64,000 nt of DNA from an uncultured Eisenbergiella sp. (GCA_947630215.1 CANRGX010000004.1:1-64000); one strand, 5' to 3'; shown: positions 36,281-45,010, counted from the first letter of the stretch. A program made the numbers and translations. Notes: generated by a model not told the origin, from the sequence alone.

Positions 36281-37714
36281 CTACAGCTCCACCGGCTCGA
36301 ACCGGATCCGCATTTTGGGGAGCTCCCGGAGGGTGGTGTAGCTGTTGAGCAGCCCGTCCTCCAGGGTCAGATCGTTTTCCCCGGAGGCGGGGGGCGCAAA
36401 GATCTTTAAGGTCAAATCGCAGGGCCCTTCCAGCGGCTTTTCATAGAATGCGCTCATCAGATCCACGGTTTTGACTTTGGGAGATTTGTAGAACCATTTG
36501 CCGTTGAGCTCCAGCATCAGATTGGAGTCCTCCGTAAACACCGCTTCACAGAAGTGCGGGTTGGACGAAAAGTGCAGCAAAAGCGCCAGCCCGTCCGCGT
36601 CCTCGGCACCGCCCCAGCGCAGGGTGACAGGCAGCCTGACCTCCTCTCCCTGGGTCATGGAAGGAAGGAAGTACTCGTCGTGGATGATCTCTTTGTAGGT
36701 GGAAAGCAGGGGCTGCTCAATGCCCACCTCCTGGTTGTTGGGATCTTCGATTTCCAGTCCCAGCCGTCCCCGGTCGCGGAACTGGTACAGAGAGAAGCTG
36801 GTGAACCAGGAAGCCTTTTCTTCTTTCAGAATGTCGCAAAATTCCTTTACCATAGCGGCCTGATCGTAGGGCCCCGTCACATCGCCGTCGGCGTTTAATT
36901 CGCTCATCATCATGGGCTTTTGGACGCCGCCGCACAGCTCCCGGAAGCGCTCAAAGGAACGTTTGGCATACTGATAAATATCGCGGATGTTGCCGCGGGA
37001 GTGGGAAGTGCCGCCGCGCTCGGCGATATCGTAGGGCCAGCCCCAGTGCAGGGCAAAATATTTGTCGATGGACCACATATCCGTGTCCCGGACGGCCTGC
37101 GCGAAATCCTGTTCCTTTTCAATCTCCGCAGTTCCTTCCTCCACACCGCCGGTGCACAGAATGGTCTTCACGTTGGGCGCATATGTTTTGAGAATTTTGC
37201 AGAAGCGGCTGTAAAATTCTCCGACTTCCTTATAGGTGCAGCGTTTGGTGAAGCTGAACCAGTCGCCGGTGCATTCGTGGTTGATGCGCAGCATCATCCG
37301 GCCAAAGGGCCGCAGATCCTGTGCGATGGCGATCAGGTGATCGTCGGTCACGTGGGGATCGATGGTCAGCGTGAGCGTGACGTCCTGTCCGTGGCGGCGG
37401 ATCTCCCGCATATAGGGGAAGGGCTCTTTTTCCGTACTGCCGTTCAGTCCCCCTTTATAGGTGAAATAATCGTCGTAGGGGTAGTCCCAGGCAAAGGACA
37501 CGTCCGGATTGGCGTGTACGACACTGGCCCTGCCCGGCCAGCCTTCGTCCAGCGGATAGTAGCAGTACATCAGGCTGATGCTCCGGTGCGGCCGTCCCAG
37601 TTTCTGCAGGATATAATCCTGATTGACATACTCGCCGCGTTCGGATCCGTCTCCCAGATCCACTGCGCATTTGGCTTTCCCCATGTGGAGAGAATAAACC
37701 TTCTGTTCTTCCAT
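36281..37714 (-). CDS. putative TIM-barrel glycoside hydrolase, GH26-like
   Basis: The 477-residue protein has no signal peptide. Its middle resembles clan GH-A, especially GH26 mannanases: RINHECTGDWFSF near residues 145-157 matches the acid/base region (HExxGDWFxW in GH26), and MMMSELNADGD near residue 270 is placed like the nucleophile strand (SEF/SEL). The last 110 residues look like a beta-sandwich accessory domain (LPVTLRWGGAEDADGLALLLHF). GH26 membership is not certain; it could belong to a related unclassified family. AAAGGAGA precedes the ATG, and an extended -10 is at 37810-37818. The gene is alone on its strand. Confidence 0.55.
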   Translation of the reverse strand: MEEQKVYSLHMGKAKCAVDLGDGSERGEYVNQDYILQKLGRPHRSISLMYCYYPLDEGWPGRASVVHANPDVSFAWDYPYDDYFTYKGGLNGSTEKEPFPYMREIRRHGQDVTLTLTIDPHVTDDHLIAIAQDLRPFGRMMLRINHECTGDWFSFTKRCTYKEVGEFYSRFCKILKTYAPNVKTILCTGGVEEGTAEIEKEQDFAQAVRDTDMWSIDKYFALHWGWPYDIAERGGTSHSRGNIRDIYQYAKRSFERFRELCGGVQKPMMMSELNADGDVTGPYDQAAMVKEFCDILKEEKASWFTSFSLYQFRDRGRLGLEIEDPNNQEVGIEQPLLSTYKEIIHDEYFLPSMTQGEEVRLPVTLRWGGAEDADGLALLLHFSSNPHFCEAVFTEDSNLMLELNGKWFYKSPKVKTVDLMSAFYEKPLEGPCDLTLKIFAPPASGENDLTLEDGLLNSYTTLRELPKMRIRFEPVEL

Positions 37715-37809
37715 AGCGTTCTCCTTTTTTCAGGCTGCATATTGTGAGGAGAAAGGGCGCCCTGCGCAGCATGGCCCCTCCTCGATCCTCCGCCTGTTCT
37801 GCATGGAAA

Positions 37810-37818
37810 AGTATAACA
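37810..37818 (-). promoter_or_regulatory. extended -10 promoter for the GH26-like gene
   Basis: On the minus strand TGTTATACT gives an extended -10 (TGnTATACT) about 95 bases before the start codon. No convincing -35 is present, as is common with extended -10 elements. Confidence 0.5.
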
Positions 37819-37986
37819 TATTCCTGCTGGTAACGCCATGTTTTTCTCCCCTCTTTTCCGGCGGCCATCTCCTGTTGTCTCGGGTTTTGGCGGCGGCGCT
37901 TGCCTTTTTGCCCGGGAAGTCCTATAATGCGGATAAGCGGATGTCAAACGGACGGACCGGATCGGGAGGCCGCGGGGACTGCGCAT

Positions 37987-38023
37987 AAAAAAAGACCGGC
38001 CGTCTCCCGCCTGTGTGGGCCGG
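37987..38023 (-). terminator. rho-independent terminator of the HPr-like gene
   Basis: Read on the minus strand, CCGGCC and GGCCGG form a stem around a 16-base loop and run into TC and seven T's (A-run 37987-37993 on the + strand). It lies 36 bases beyond the HPr-like stop. Confidence 0.8.
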
Positions 38024-38058
38024 AAACTGCCAATCTCTTTCTTGCGCCGGATAATACG

Positions 38059-38289
38059 TTAAATCATGTAGGGTTTGAGTACTTCCAGAACCGTATCCAC
38101 GTTTTCTTCCGCATGGATGTTCAGATCGATGGGCTTGGAAAGGTCAAGACTGAAAATGCCCATGATGGACTTCGCATCGATAACATACCGGCCGGATACC
38201 AGATCGAAATCATAGTCGAATTTGTTAATATCATTTACGAAAGATTTTACTTTATCGATGGAGTTTAAGGAAATCTGTACTGTTCTCAT
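38059..38289 (-). CDS. HPr family protein lacking the phosphorylatable histidine (Crh-like)
   Basis: HPr proteins carry phosphate in the sugar phosphotransferase system and, through Ser46, control carbon catabolite repression. This 76-residue protein has the HPr C-terminal half, notably DAKSIMGIFSLDL, where Ser41 corresponds to the regulatory Ser46. The N-terminal part, however, has no GIHARPA-type loop; positions around residue 15 read DKVKSFV, with no histidine. It therefore cannot act as a phosphocarrier but could still serve in regulation, as Crh does in Bacillus. Expressed from its own promoter, divergently from mtaB, and ended by its own terminator. Confidence 0.8.
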   Translation of the reverse strand: MRTVQISLNSIDKVKSFVNDINKFDYDFDLVSGRYVIDAKSIMGIFSLDLSKPIDLNIHAEENVDTVLEVLKPYMI

Positions 38290-38391
38290 GATGATACCTC
38301 CTTTACTGCCTGTTGTTTCTGCCCTTATCTTAGCAAAAAGCCACAGTAAAAGTCAAGGAATAAAGGTAACAAATATTTGTCGGAGAATCCT

Positions 38392-39777
38392 ATGAAAAGC
38401 ATCGCATTACATAATCTCGGCTGCAAGGTCAACGCCTATGAAATGGAAGTTATGCAGCAAAAATTTGAGGAAAGCGGATATGAGATTGTGCCTTTTGATT
38501 CAAAGGCGGATGTCTATCTGGTGAACACCTGCACGGTGACGAACATCGCGGATCGCAAAAGCAGGCAGATGCTGCACCGGGCGAAGAAAAACAATCCCCG
38601 GGCGGTGGTGGTGGCCGTGGGCTGTTACGTGCAGACCGGCGGAGCGCGCGCGCAGCAGGATGACTGCGTGGATCTGGCGGTGGGAAACAATCGGAAAAAG
38701 GACATTGTGGAAATTGTGGAAGCGTATCTTGCCAAAAGGCAGGCAGAGCGGGAGACGGGCGAAAAGCAGGCCGCGCCCGCCACAGATACCGATGTCGTCC
38801 CGCTTTCCGAAAGCTGCGCCTATGAGGAAATGCGGCTGTTTCAGACGGCGGAGCACACCCGGGCCTATATCAAGATCCAGGACGGGTGCAATCAGTTCTG
38901 CTCCTATTGTATCATTCCCTATGCCCGGGGACGGGTCAGAAGCAGAAGGCCGGAGGATGCGCTGGCGGAGATGGAGGGCCTGGCGAAAAAGGGGTATCGG
39001 GAAATGGTGATCACGGGCATCCATTTAAGCTCCTATGGAAGGGATTTTTCCGCCGGATCCGGGCAGGCATTTGACGCAGAACCCCTTCTGCGCCTTCTGG
39101 AAAAGGCCGCGCAGGTGCCCGGGGTGGAGCGGATTCGCCTGGGTTCGCTGGAGCCGCGGATCGTCACGGAGGAGTTTGTCCGCAGGCTGGCCGCCATTCC
39201 ACAGCTTTGCCCGCATTTCCATCTTTCCCTGCAGAGTGGGTGCGATGAAACCCTGCGGCGGATGAATAGGCATTATACGGCCGGGGAATACTACGAAAAG
39301 GTGGAAATCCTGCGTCGCTGCTTCGACAATCCCGCGATCACCACGGACATAATCGTGGGTTTCCCGGGGGAGACGGAGGAGGAATTTGCCGTTACCAGGG
39401 CCTTTGTGGAGAAGGTGCGCTTCTTTGAAACGCATATTTTTCAGTATTCCAGGCGAAAGGGCACGCTGGCGGATCGGATGCCCCATCAGGTTCCGGGGCG
39501 GATCCGGCAGGAAAGAAGCGCGGCCCTGCTGGCGCTGGACGCCGTGCAGTCCCACCGGTTCCGGGAGGCATACATAGGAAGGAGCGTCCGGCTTCTTGTG
39601 GAGGAAAAAAAGAGGATTGGCGGCGCAGAGTATTGGGTGGGCCATGCGGAAAACTATATCCGGTGCGCCGTGCCGGCAGAATTTCCGGCAAAAGAAAACC
39701 GGATTGTTCCGGGGACAGGAGCAGGGCTTCTGACGGAGGAGATCCTTTTGCTGGAACCCGACGGCTCCGCCCGGTGA
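38392..39777 (+). CDS. mtaB: tRNA N6-threonylcarbamoyladenosine(37) C2-methylthiotransferase
   Basis: MtaB adds a methylthio group to t6A37 in tRNAs reading ANN codons. The 461-residue radical SAM protein has the UPF0004 domain (HNLGCKVNAYEMEVM at the start, NTCTVTNIADRKSRQ near 45-60), the radical SAM cluster motif CNQFCSYC (Cys166, Cys170, Cys173), SLQSGCDETLRRMNRHY near 285, and a C-terminal TRAM-like part. The GCKVN signature fits MtaB rather than MiaB. ATG 38392 has GGAG seven bases upstream; an earlier TTG at 38377 is less likely. Confidence 0.93.
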   Translation: MKSIALHNLGCKVNAYEMEVMQQKFEESGYEIVPFDSKADVYLVNTCTVTNIADRKSRQMLHRAKKNNPRAVVVAVGCYVQTGGARAQQDDCVDLAVGNNRKKDIVEIVEAYLAKRQAERETGEKQAAPATDTDVVPLSESCAYEEMRLFQTAEHTRAYIKIQDGCNQFCSYCIIPYARGRVRSRRPEDALAEMEGLAKKGYREMVITGIHLSSYGRDFSAGSGQAFDAEPLLRLLEKAAQVPGVERIRLGSLEPRIVTEEFVRRLAAIPQLCPHFHLSLQSGCDETLRRMNRHYTAGEYYEKVEILRRCFDNPAITTDIIVGFPGETEEEFAVTRAFVEKVRFFETHIFQYSRRKGTLADRMPHQVPGRIRQERSAALLALDAVQSHRFREAYIGRSVRLLVEEKKRIGGAEYWVGHAENYIRCAVPAEFPAKENRIVPGTGAGLLTEEILLLEPDGSAR

Positions 39778-39820
39778 GAGGTTTTGGGCGGACAGGTGGA
39801 TATTTGCGGATAGAATATCG

Positions 39821-39849
39821 TTGAATTTTTCTCAAAAGTAGGGTAAGAT
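39821..39849 (+). promoter_or_regulatory. promoter of the ireB-ruvX cluster
   Basis: TTGAAT (39821-39826) and TAAGAT (39844-39849) are 17 bases apart, about 45 bases before the ireB start. Confidence 0.6.
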
Positions 39850-39893
39850 AGAGACAGCAGTGCCGGATAAAGAAAGGCAAGGGACGTGAGAAA

Positions 39894-40157
39894 ATGAATG
39901 ATTTGGGCAACACACAGTTTTTCAGAGTGGACGCAGAACCGGAAAACGGCGTGAAGATTATTCTGGATGCGGTCTACAAGGCGCTTTCCGAAAAAGGGTA
40001 TAACCCGGTCAATCAGATCGTGGGGTATATCATGTCCGGGGATCCCACCTATATCACCAGCCATAACGGCGCGCGGGGACTGATTATGCGCGTGGAGCGG
40101 GACGAGCTTGTGGAGGAGATGCTCAAGGAGTATATCCGGAGCAACCATTGGAAGTAG
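39894..40157 (+). CDS. ireB: IreB family regulatory phosphoprotein
   Basis: IreB (UPF0297, formerly DUF965) is a small substrate of the PASTA kinase IreK in Enterococcus and lowers cephalosporin tolerance. The 87-residue protein is the right size and contains the near-invariant [21 protein letters not shown] segment split across residues 34-54. It also carries the N-terminal threonine region (GNTQFF) where phosphorylation occurs in Enterococcus. Its position directly before ruvX matches the conserved Firmicutes order (yrzL-yrrK-yrzB). Confidence 0.95.
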   Translation: MNDLGNTQFFRVDAEPENGVKIILDAVYKALSEKGYNPVNQIVGYIMSGDPTYITSHNGARGLIMRVERDELVEEMLKEYIRSNHWK

Positions 40158-40165
40158 GAAAAAAG

Positions 40166-40609
40166 ATGCGGATCATGGGATTGGATTACGGCGCAAAAAC
40201 AGTGGGCGTTGCCATCAGCGACCCGCTTCTTATTACTGCCCAGGGAGTGGAAATCATCCGGAGAAAAGAGGAGAATAAACTGCGCAGGACGCTGGCCAGG
40301 ATCGAAGAACTGGTATTGGAGTATGACATCGGACAGATCGTGGTGGGACTGCCGAAGCGTCTGAATGCGACCGAAGGCGAACGGGTGGAAAGAACGAAGG
40401 AGTTTGCGGAGAAACTGACGCGCAGGACAGGGCTTTCGGTGGTGTTTTGGGACGAACGGCTGACCACGGTGGCGGCGCACCGGGCCATGGCGGAGGCCGG
40501 GCTGGGACGCGCAGCGCAAAAGGAACGGGTGGATCAGATCGCTGCGGTGTTGATTTTGCAGAATTATCTGGACGACAGGAAAAACGCGGACGGCGGACAG
40601 ACGCAGTAA
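40166..40609 (+). CDS. ruvX: Holliday junction resolvase-like protein RuvX (YqgF)
   Basis: RuvX/YqgF is an RNase H-fold nuclease linked to 16S rRNA 5' maturation and Holliday junction resolution. The 147-residue protein has [15 protein letters not shown] at the start (first catalytic Asp7), [13 protein letters not shown] near residue 60, the WDERLTT segment near 97 and the closing [16 protein letters not shown] 40166 follows GTAGGA with good spacing; an upstream TTG at 40148 overlaps the ireB end. It is cotranscribed with ireB. Confidence 0.95.
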   Translation: MRIMGLDYGAKTVGVAISDPLLITAQGVEIIRRKEENKLRRTLARIEELVLEYDIGQIVVGLPKRLNATEGERVERTKEFAEKLTRRTGLSVVFWDERLTTVAAHRAMAEAGLGRAAQKERVDQIAAVLILQNYLDDRKNADGGQTQ

Positions 40610-40648
40610 GATGCGCTGTGGTGCGCAGCCATTTGAGGAGAAAAGAGT

Positions 40649-40909
40649 TTGGAAAAGATCACTTTTTGCCCCGACGAAGGGGAAGCGGCCGAGTTTTATG
40701 TGCTGGAACAGACCCGGCTTGGCGGGAACGATTATATTCTGGTGACGGACAGCGAGGACGGAGACGGGGAAGCTCTGATCCTGAAGGACATTTCGGCACT
40801 GGAGGAGGAGCAGGCCGTCTATGAGGTTGTGGACAGCGACGAGGAACTGGAAGCAGTGGCGGCGATTTTTTCCGATCTGCTGGAGGATGTGGATCTGGAA
40901 ACGGAATAA
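40649..40909 (+). CDS. DUF1292 domain-containing protein (YrzB-like)
   Basis: This very acidic 86-residue protein matches DUF1292, whose members nearly always sit between ruvX and mltG. The core EFYVLEQTRLGGNDYILVTD and the later EEEQAVYEVVDSDEEL are typical. The start is TTG 40649, eight bases after GAGGAG. No biochemical function is known. Confidence 0.88.
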   Translation: MEKITFCPDEGEAAEFYVLEQTRLGGNDYILVTDSEDGDGEALILKDISALEEEQAVYEVVDSDEELEAVAAIFSDLLEDVDLETE

Positions 40910-40963
40910 AGAAAGCGCGGCAAAAAGGAGGCTGGCGCGAAACGAAGAATTTGGAGGTAATTT

Positions 40964-42643
40964 GTGAGAAAAACGAAACAACTGAATGAGGAAGGGCCGA
41001 GTATGAAGGTGATCCCGCTGGGCGGGCTGGAGCAGATTGGAATGAACATCACCGCCTTTGAATACGAAGACAGCATTGTGGTGGTGGACTGCGGCCTTTC
41101 TTTCCCCGACGACGATATGCTGGGCATCGATCTGGTGATCCCGGACATCACATACCTGGAACAGAACCGGGAGAAGGTGCAGGGCATTGTCATCACCCAC
41201 GGACATGAGGACCATATCGGCGCGCTGCCCTATATTCTGCGGGAACTGAACGTTCCCCTCTACGCCACCCGGCTGACAATGGGGCTGATTGAGCATAAAT
41301 TAGAGGAACACGATCTTCTGGACAGCACCAAAAGGAAGGTGATGAAGTTCGGACAGTCCGTCAATCTGGGACAGTTCCGGATAGAATTTATCAAAACGAA
41401 CCATAGTATTGTAGACGCGGCGGCGCTGGCCATCCATTCGCCGGTGGGCACGATCATCCACACAGGGGACTTTAAAGTGGATTATACGCCGGTCTTTGGC
41501 GAGGCCATCGATCTGCAGCGGTTCGCCGAACTGGGGAAAAAAGGGGTGCTGGCGCTGATGTGTGATTCCACAAACGCGGAGCGCAAGGGCTTCACGCAGT
41601 CGGAACGCACCGTGGGGCACACCTTTGATACGATTTTCCATGAACACCAGGGATCGCGGCTGATCATCGCCACCTTTGCTTCCAACGTGGATCGGGTGCA
41701 GCAGATTATCAACTCCGCCCACAAATACGGCCGGAAGGTAGTGGTGGAGGGACGCAGCATGGTGAATATCATCGAAACCGCCATGAACCTGGGCTGTATC
41801 AGTATTCCGGACAATACGCTGGTAGAGATCGACCGGCTCAAGGACTATCCGGACGACAGGACCGTCATCATTACGACGGGGAGCCAGGGGGAGAACATGG
41901 CGGCGCTGAGCCGGATGGCTTCCGGTATGCACCGCAAGGTGACCATCGGCCCCAACGATACCATCATCTTTTCCAGCAATCCGATTCCCGGCAATGAAAA
42001 GGCGGTGACAAAGGTCATCAACGAGCTGGAGATCAAGGGCGCGGAAGTGATTTTCCAGGACGTCCATGTGTCCGGCCACGCCTGCCAGGAGGAAATTAAG
42101 CTGATTTATACGCTGACCCAGCCCAAGTATGCGATTCCCATTCACGGAGAGTATAAGCACCGGAAGGCGCAGTGCGAGATTGCGCTGGAACTGGGCATTC
42201 CCAAGGAAAACGTGTTCATGCTGGCTTCCGGCGATGTGCTGGAGTTAAACCGGGATCGGGCGGAAGTTTCCGGCAAAGTGCAGGTGGGCGCGATCCTTGT
42301 GGACGGCCTTGGCGTGGGCGACGTGGGGAATGTGGTGCTGCGGGACCGGCAGCATTTGGCGGAAGACGGCATCATGATCGTGGTGGTGGCGCTGGACGGC
42401 GTGACCGGACAGGTGGCCAGCGGGCCCGATCTGGTGACCAGAGGTTTTGTCTATGTAAAAGAATCCGATGAATTTCTGGAGGAGGCCCGGCAGCTCATGG
42501 AGAGCGTCATGGAGAGCTGCGTGGCCAGGGGCTGTACGGACTGGGGCAGAATCAAGACGGCCGTCAAGGATTCCCTCAGCGACTTTATCTGGAAAAAGAC
42601 CAAACGCAGCCCGATGATCCTGCCGATCATCATGGAAGTATAA
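40964..42643 (+). CDS. rnj: ribonuclease J
   Basis: RNase J is a metallo-beta-lactamase-fold enzyme with 5' exonuclease and endonuclease activity that drives mRNA turnover in Firmicutes. The 559-residue protein has PLGGLEQIGMNITAFEY near the start, the metal ligands HGHEDH (His79, His81, Asp83, His84), the HTGDFKVD block near residue 167, a beta-CASP domain (TTGSQGENMAAL near 305) and DVHVSGHACQEE near 367. The start is GTG 40964 with GGAGG five bases upstream. It sits between DUF1292 and the MltG-like gene. Confidence 0.95.
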   Translation: MRKTKQLNEEGPSMKVIPLGGLEQIGMNITAFEYEDSIVVVDCGLSFPDDDMLGIDLVIPDITYLEQNREKVQGIVITHGHEDHIGALPYILRELNVPLYATRLTMGLIEHKLEEHDLLDSTKRKVMKFGQSVNLGQFRIEFIKTNHSIVDAAALAIHSPVGTIIHTGDFKVDYTPVFGEAIDLQRFAELGKKGVLALMCDSTNAERKGFTQSERTVGHTFDTIFHEHQGSRLIIATFASNVDRVQQIINSAHKYGRKVVVEGRSMVNIIETAMNLGCISIPDNTLVEIDRLKDYPDDRTVIITTGSQGENMAALSRMASGMHRKVTIGPNDTIIFSSNPIPGNEKAVTKVINELEIKGAEVIFQDVHVSGHACQEEIKLIYTLTQPKYAIPIHGEYKHRKAQCEIALELGIPKENVFMLASGDVLELNRDRAEVSGKVQVGAILVDGLGVGDVGNVVLRDRQHLAEDGIMIVVVALDGVTGQVASGPDLVTRGFVYVKESDEFLEEARQLMESVMESCVARGCTDWGRIKTAVKDSLSDFIWKKTKRSPMILPIIMEV

Positions 42644-42668
42644 GAAAAAGCGGCGGAGGCGGTGTGTT

Positions 42669-43109
42669 TTGAGCAACGCAGCAGGAGAGAGGGAATACAG
42701 GCAAAGCAGAAATAAACGGCGCAGGCGGGCCAGACTGCACAACATCGCCGGCGGCGTGGTGGGCACGGTTTTCAATGTGGTGCTGATCGCCGTCGCAGTG
42801 ATGCTGATCTACCGGTTTTCCATTCTGGCGTTTCAGTACGGCGTCCGGATTTTTGGGGAACCGGCCATGTCGGAGGAGCCCGGCCGCGAGGTCGAGGTGA
42901 CGGTGACAGACGGCATGGATTTTAAAGGCATTGCCGCGGAGATATATGACAGCGGGCTCGTGCGGGATCAAAATCTGTTTCTGCTTCAGGAATATCTGTC
43001 CAACTACGCAAAGGACGGCTTTGCGGCGGGGACTTATACGCTTTCCACCGCCATGACCGCAGAGGAAATGATGGATGTGATGGCGGGAAGCGGCGGAGAA
43101 GAACCATGA
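42669..43109 (+). CDS. MltG/YceG-like membrane protein without the catalytic domain
   Basis: Full MltG is an endolytic transglycosylase of 340 or more residues that ends glycan strand growth. This protein has only 146: a basic cytoplasmic start, one transmembrane helix (about residues 28-60), then the LysM-like N-terminal subdomain of MltG (VTVTDGMDFKGIAAEIYDSGLV, FAAGTYTLSTAMTAEEMMDVM). The catalytic YceG core with its Glu is absent and the gene stops cleanly, overlapping trmR as ATGA. The start is TTG 42669. It occupies the usual mltG position, so this is probably a stable short form rather than random decay. Confidence 0.72.
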   Translation: MSNAAGEREYRQSRNKRRRRARLHNIAGGVVGTVFNVVLIAVAVMLIYRFSILAFQYGVRIFGEPAMSEEPGREVEVTVTDGMDFKGIAAEIYDSGLVRDQNLFLLQEYLSNYAKDGFAAGTYTLSTAMTAEEMMDVMAGSGGEEP

Positions 43110-43759
43110 TGACACAGGAAAGGATGGACACCTTCCTGAATGCCCTGGACCGGGAGGAGCCGGCCTGGCTGGAGGATCTGTGGAAAAGCGCGCGGGCGCA
43201 GGAAGTGCCGGTCATCCGCCGGGAAACGGGCGGCCTGCTGAGATTTCTGCTGGCCTTGACACGGCCGGCCTCGATTTTGGAGGTGGGAACGGCCGTGGGA
43301 TTTTCCGCTCTCTATATGAGCGAATATATGCCCGCAGGCTGTCATATCACGACAATAGAAAAAGAAAAGGAGCGGATCGACCAGGCCCGGCAAAACGTGA
43401 GCGCGGCGGGCCGTCTGGATCGGATCACGCTGCTGGAGGGGGACGCCCTGGAGCTTTTGACAAAGCTGCAGACGCCCTTTGATTTTATTTTCATAGACGC
43501 CGCCAAGGGACAGTATCCCCGGTTTCTTCCCGAAGCGCTCCGGCTTTTAAACGACGGCGGGCTGCTGGTTTCCGATAACGTGCTGCAGGAGGGGACGGTT
43601 CTGGAATCCCGGTATGCGGTGACGCGCCGGGATCGGACGATCCATACGAGGATGCGGGATTACTTATATGAACTGAAACGGAATCCGGCGCTGGAAACGG
43701 TGATCCTGCCGCTGGGAGACGGCGTGTCTGTTTCCGTCAGGAAGGTTTTGAGCTTATGA
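43106..43759 (+). CDS. trmR: tRNA 5-hydroxyuridine methyltransferase TrmR (O-methyltransferase)
   Basis: TrmR (YrrM) methylates 5-hydroxyuridine at wobble position 34 to give 5-methoxyuridine. The 217-residue class I methyltransferase shows ASILEVGTAVGFSALYMS near residues 54-71 (SAM site), DFIFIDAAKGQYPRFLP near 128-144, and VSDNVLQEGTV near 153. It overlaps the MltG-like gene before it (ATGA at 43106) and the U32 gene after it by four bases, and the combination with a U32 protein is the yrrM-yrrN/O arrangement of Bacillus, which supports the tRNA assignment over a general catechol O-methyltransferase. Confidence 0.88.
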   Translation: MMTQERMDTFLNALDREEPAWLEDLWKSARAQEVPVIRRETGGLLRFLLALTRPASILEVGTAVGFSALYMSEYMPAGCHITTIEKEKERIDQARQNVSAAGRLDRITLLEGDALELLTKLQTPFDFIFIDAAKGQYPRFLPEALRLLNDGGLLVSDNVLQEGTVLESRYAVTRRDRTIHTRMRDYLYELKRNPALETVILPLGDGVSVSVRKVLSL

Positions 43760-45009
43760 AAAAACCGGAACTTCTCATGCCGGCGGGCAGTCTGGAAGTC
43801 TTAAAGGTCGCCGTCATGTACGGGGCCGATGCGGTTTATATCGGCGGAGAAGCGTTCGGGCTGCGCGCGAAAGCAAAAAATTTCAGCCTGGAGGAAATGG
43901 CGGAAGGGATAGACTTCGCCCATGAGCGTGGCGTGAAGGTATATGTTACCGCCAATATTTTTGCACATAACCGGGATTTGAAGGAAATCGCTGTCTATTT
44001 CAGACAGCTTCGGGAGCTTTCGACGCGGCAGAGAAAACCGGCCCGCCCGGACGCGCTGATTCTGTCGGATCCGGGCGTGTTCATGCTGGCAAAACAGGAA
44101 TGGCCGGACGCAGAGATCCATATTTCCACCCAGGCCAATAATACAAATGTTCAGACCTGGCGGTTCTGGTATGAGCTGGGAGCAAAGCGGGCGGTAGCCG
44201 CCCGGGAGCTGACACTGGAAGAACTGCGCGAGATACGGCGGCAAATGCCTCCCGGGATGGAGCTGGAATGCTTCGTACATGGCGCCATGTGTATTTCCTA
44301 TTCGGGCCGGTGCCTGCTGAGCGGTTATTTTACGGGAAGGAACGCCAACCTGGGAGAGTGCACCCATCCCTGCCGGTGGAAATACGCGGTCATGGAGGAA
44401 AGCCGGCCGGGAGAGTATCTGCCCGTGGAGGAAAACGAACGGGGGACTTTTCTGTTCAATTCCCGGGATCTGAATCTGATTGCGCACATCCCGGAGCTGC
44501 TGGAGGCCGGTATCGACAGCTTTAAGGTGGAGGGACGGATGAAAAACGCGCTGTATACAGCGGCCGTGGCCCGCGCCTACCGCAGAGCCATCGACGATTG
44601 TCTGGAGTCGGAGGAAAAGTATCGGGCGAACCTGGAGTGGTACCGGCAGGAGACCGAAAGCTGCACCCACCGGCCGTTTGGCACCGGATTTTATTTCGGA
44701 AGGCCCATGGAGCCGGCGGCGGCATACGAATCCGCCGCTTACGTCAGCGAAACGATATATCTGGGGCTGGTGTATGAAACGGACGCAAAAGGGCGCGTCC
44801 GCATGGAACAGCGGAACAAATTCTGCACCGGGGATCGGATTGAGATCCTGAAGCGGCAGGGAGGCAATCTGATCGCCACGGTGGAAAAAATAGAGGACGA
44901 ACAGGGCCGCGCACAGGACAGCGCGCCCCATGCGAAGCAGTCCCTTTGGCTGACGCTTTCCGCACAGGCCGGGCCGTGGGATATTCTGCGTATGAGAAAG
45001 GAAAACTGA
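43756..45009 (+). CDS. trhP: peptidase U32 family protein, probable tRNA hydroxylation protein TrhP
   Basis: U32 proteins of the TrhP (YrrN/YrrO) group are required for prephenate-dependent 5-hydroxyuridine formation at tRNA position 34. The 417-residue protein begins KPELLMPAGSLEVLKVAVMYGADAVYIGG, the U32 hallmark, and includes LECFVHGAMCISYSGRCLLS near 172-192 followed by CTHPCRWKY, whose cysteines are candidates for an iron-sulfur site. It overlaps trmR, the enzyme that would act on its product. Older annotations call it collagenase-like protease; context favours tRNA hydroxylation. Confidence 0.9.
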   Translation: MKKPELLMPAGSLEVLKVAVMYGADAVYIGGEAFGLRAKAKNFSLEEMAEGIDFAHERGVKVYVTANIFAHNRDLKEIAVYFRQLRELSTRQRKPARPDALILSDPGVFMLAKQEWPDAEIHISTQANNTNVQTWRFWYELGAKRAVAARELTLEELREIRRQMPPGMELECFVHGAMCISYSGRCLLSGYFTGRNANLGECTHPCRWKYAVMEESRPGEYLPVEENERGTFLFNSRDLNLIAHIPELLEAGIDSFKVEGRMKNALYTAAVARAYRRAIDDCLESEEKYRANLEWYRQETESCTHRPFGTGFYFGRPMEPAAAYESAAYVSETIYLGLVYETDAKGRVRMEQRNKFCTGDRIEILKRQGGNLIATVEKIEDEQGRAQDSAPHAKQSLWLTLSAQAGPWDILRMRKEN

Positions 45010-45010
45010 C

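Larger units (their letters stand above)
37715..38058. other. intergenic region between two minus-strand genes
   Basis: It carries the promoter of the GH26-like gene (37810-37818) and the terminator of the HPr-like gene (37987-38023). The rest is featureless; short open frames on both strands here lack ribosome binding sites and are not supported. Confidence 0.5.

Noticed and set aside
36920-37747. 275-codon + strand frame over the GH26-like gene
   Set aside because: The minus frame has a promoter, a ribosome binding site and catalytic-type motifs. The + frame looks like an antisense product.
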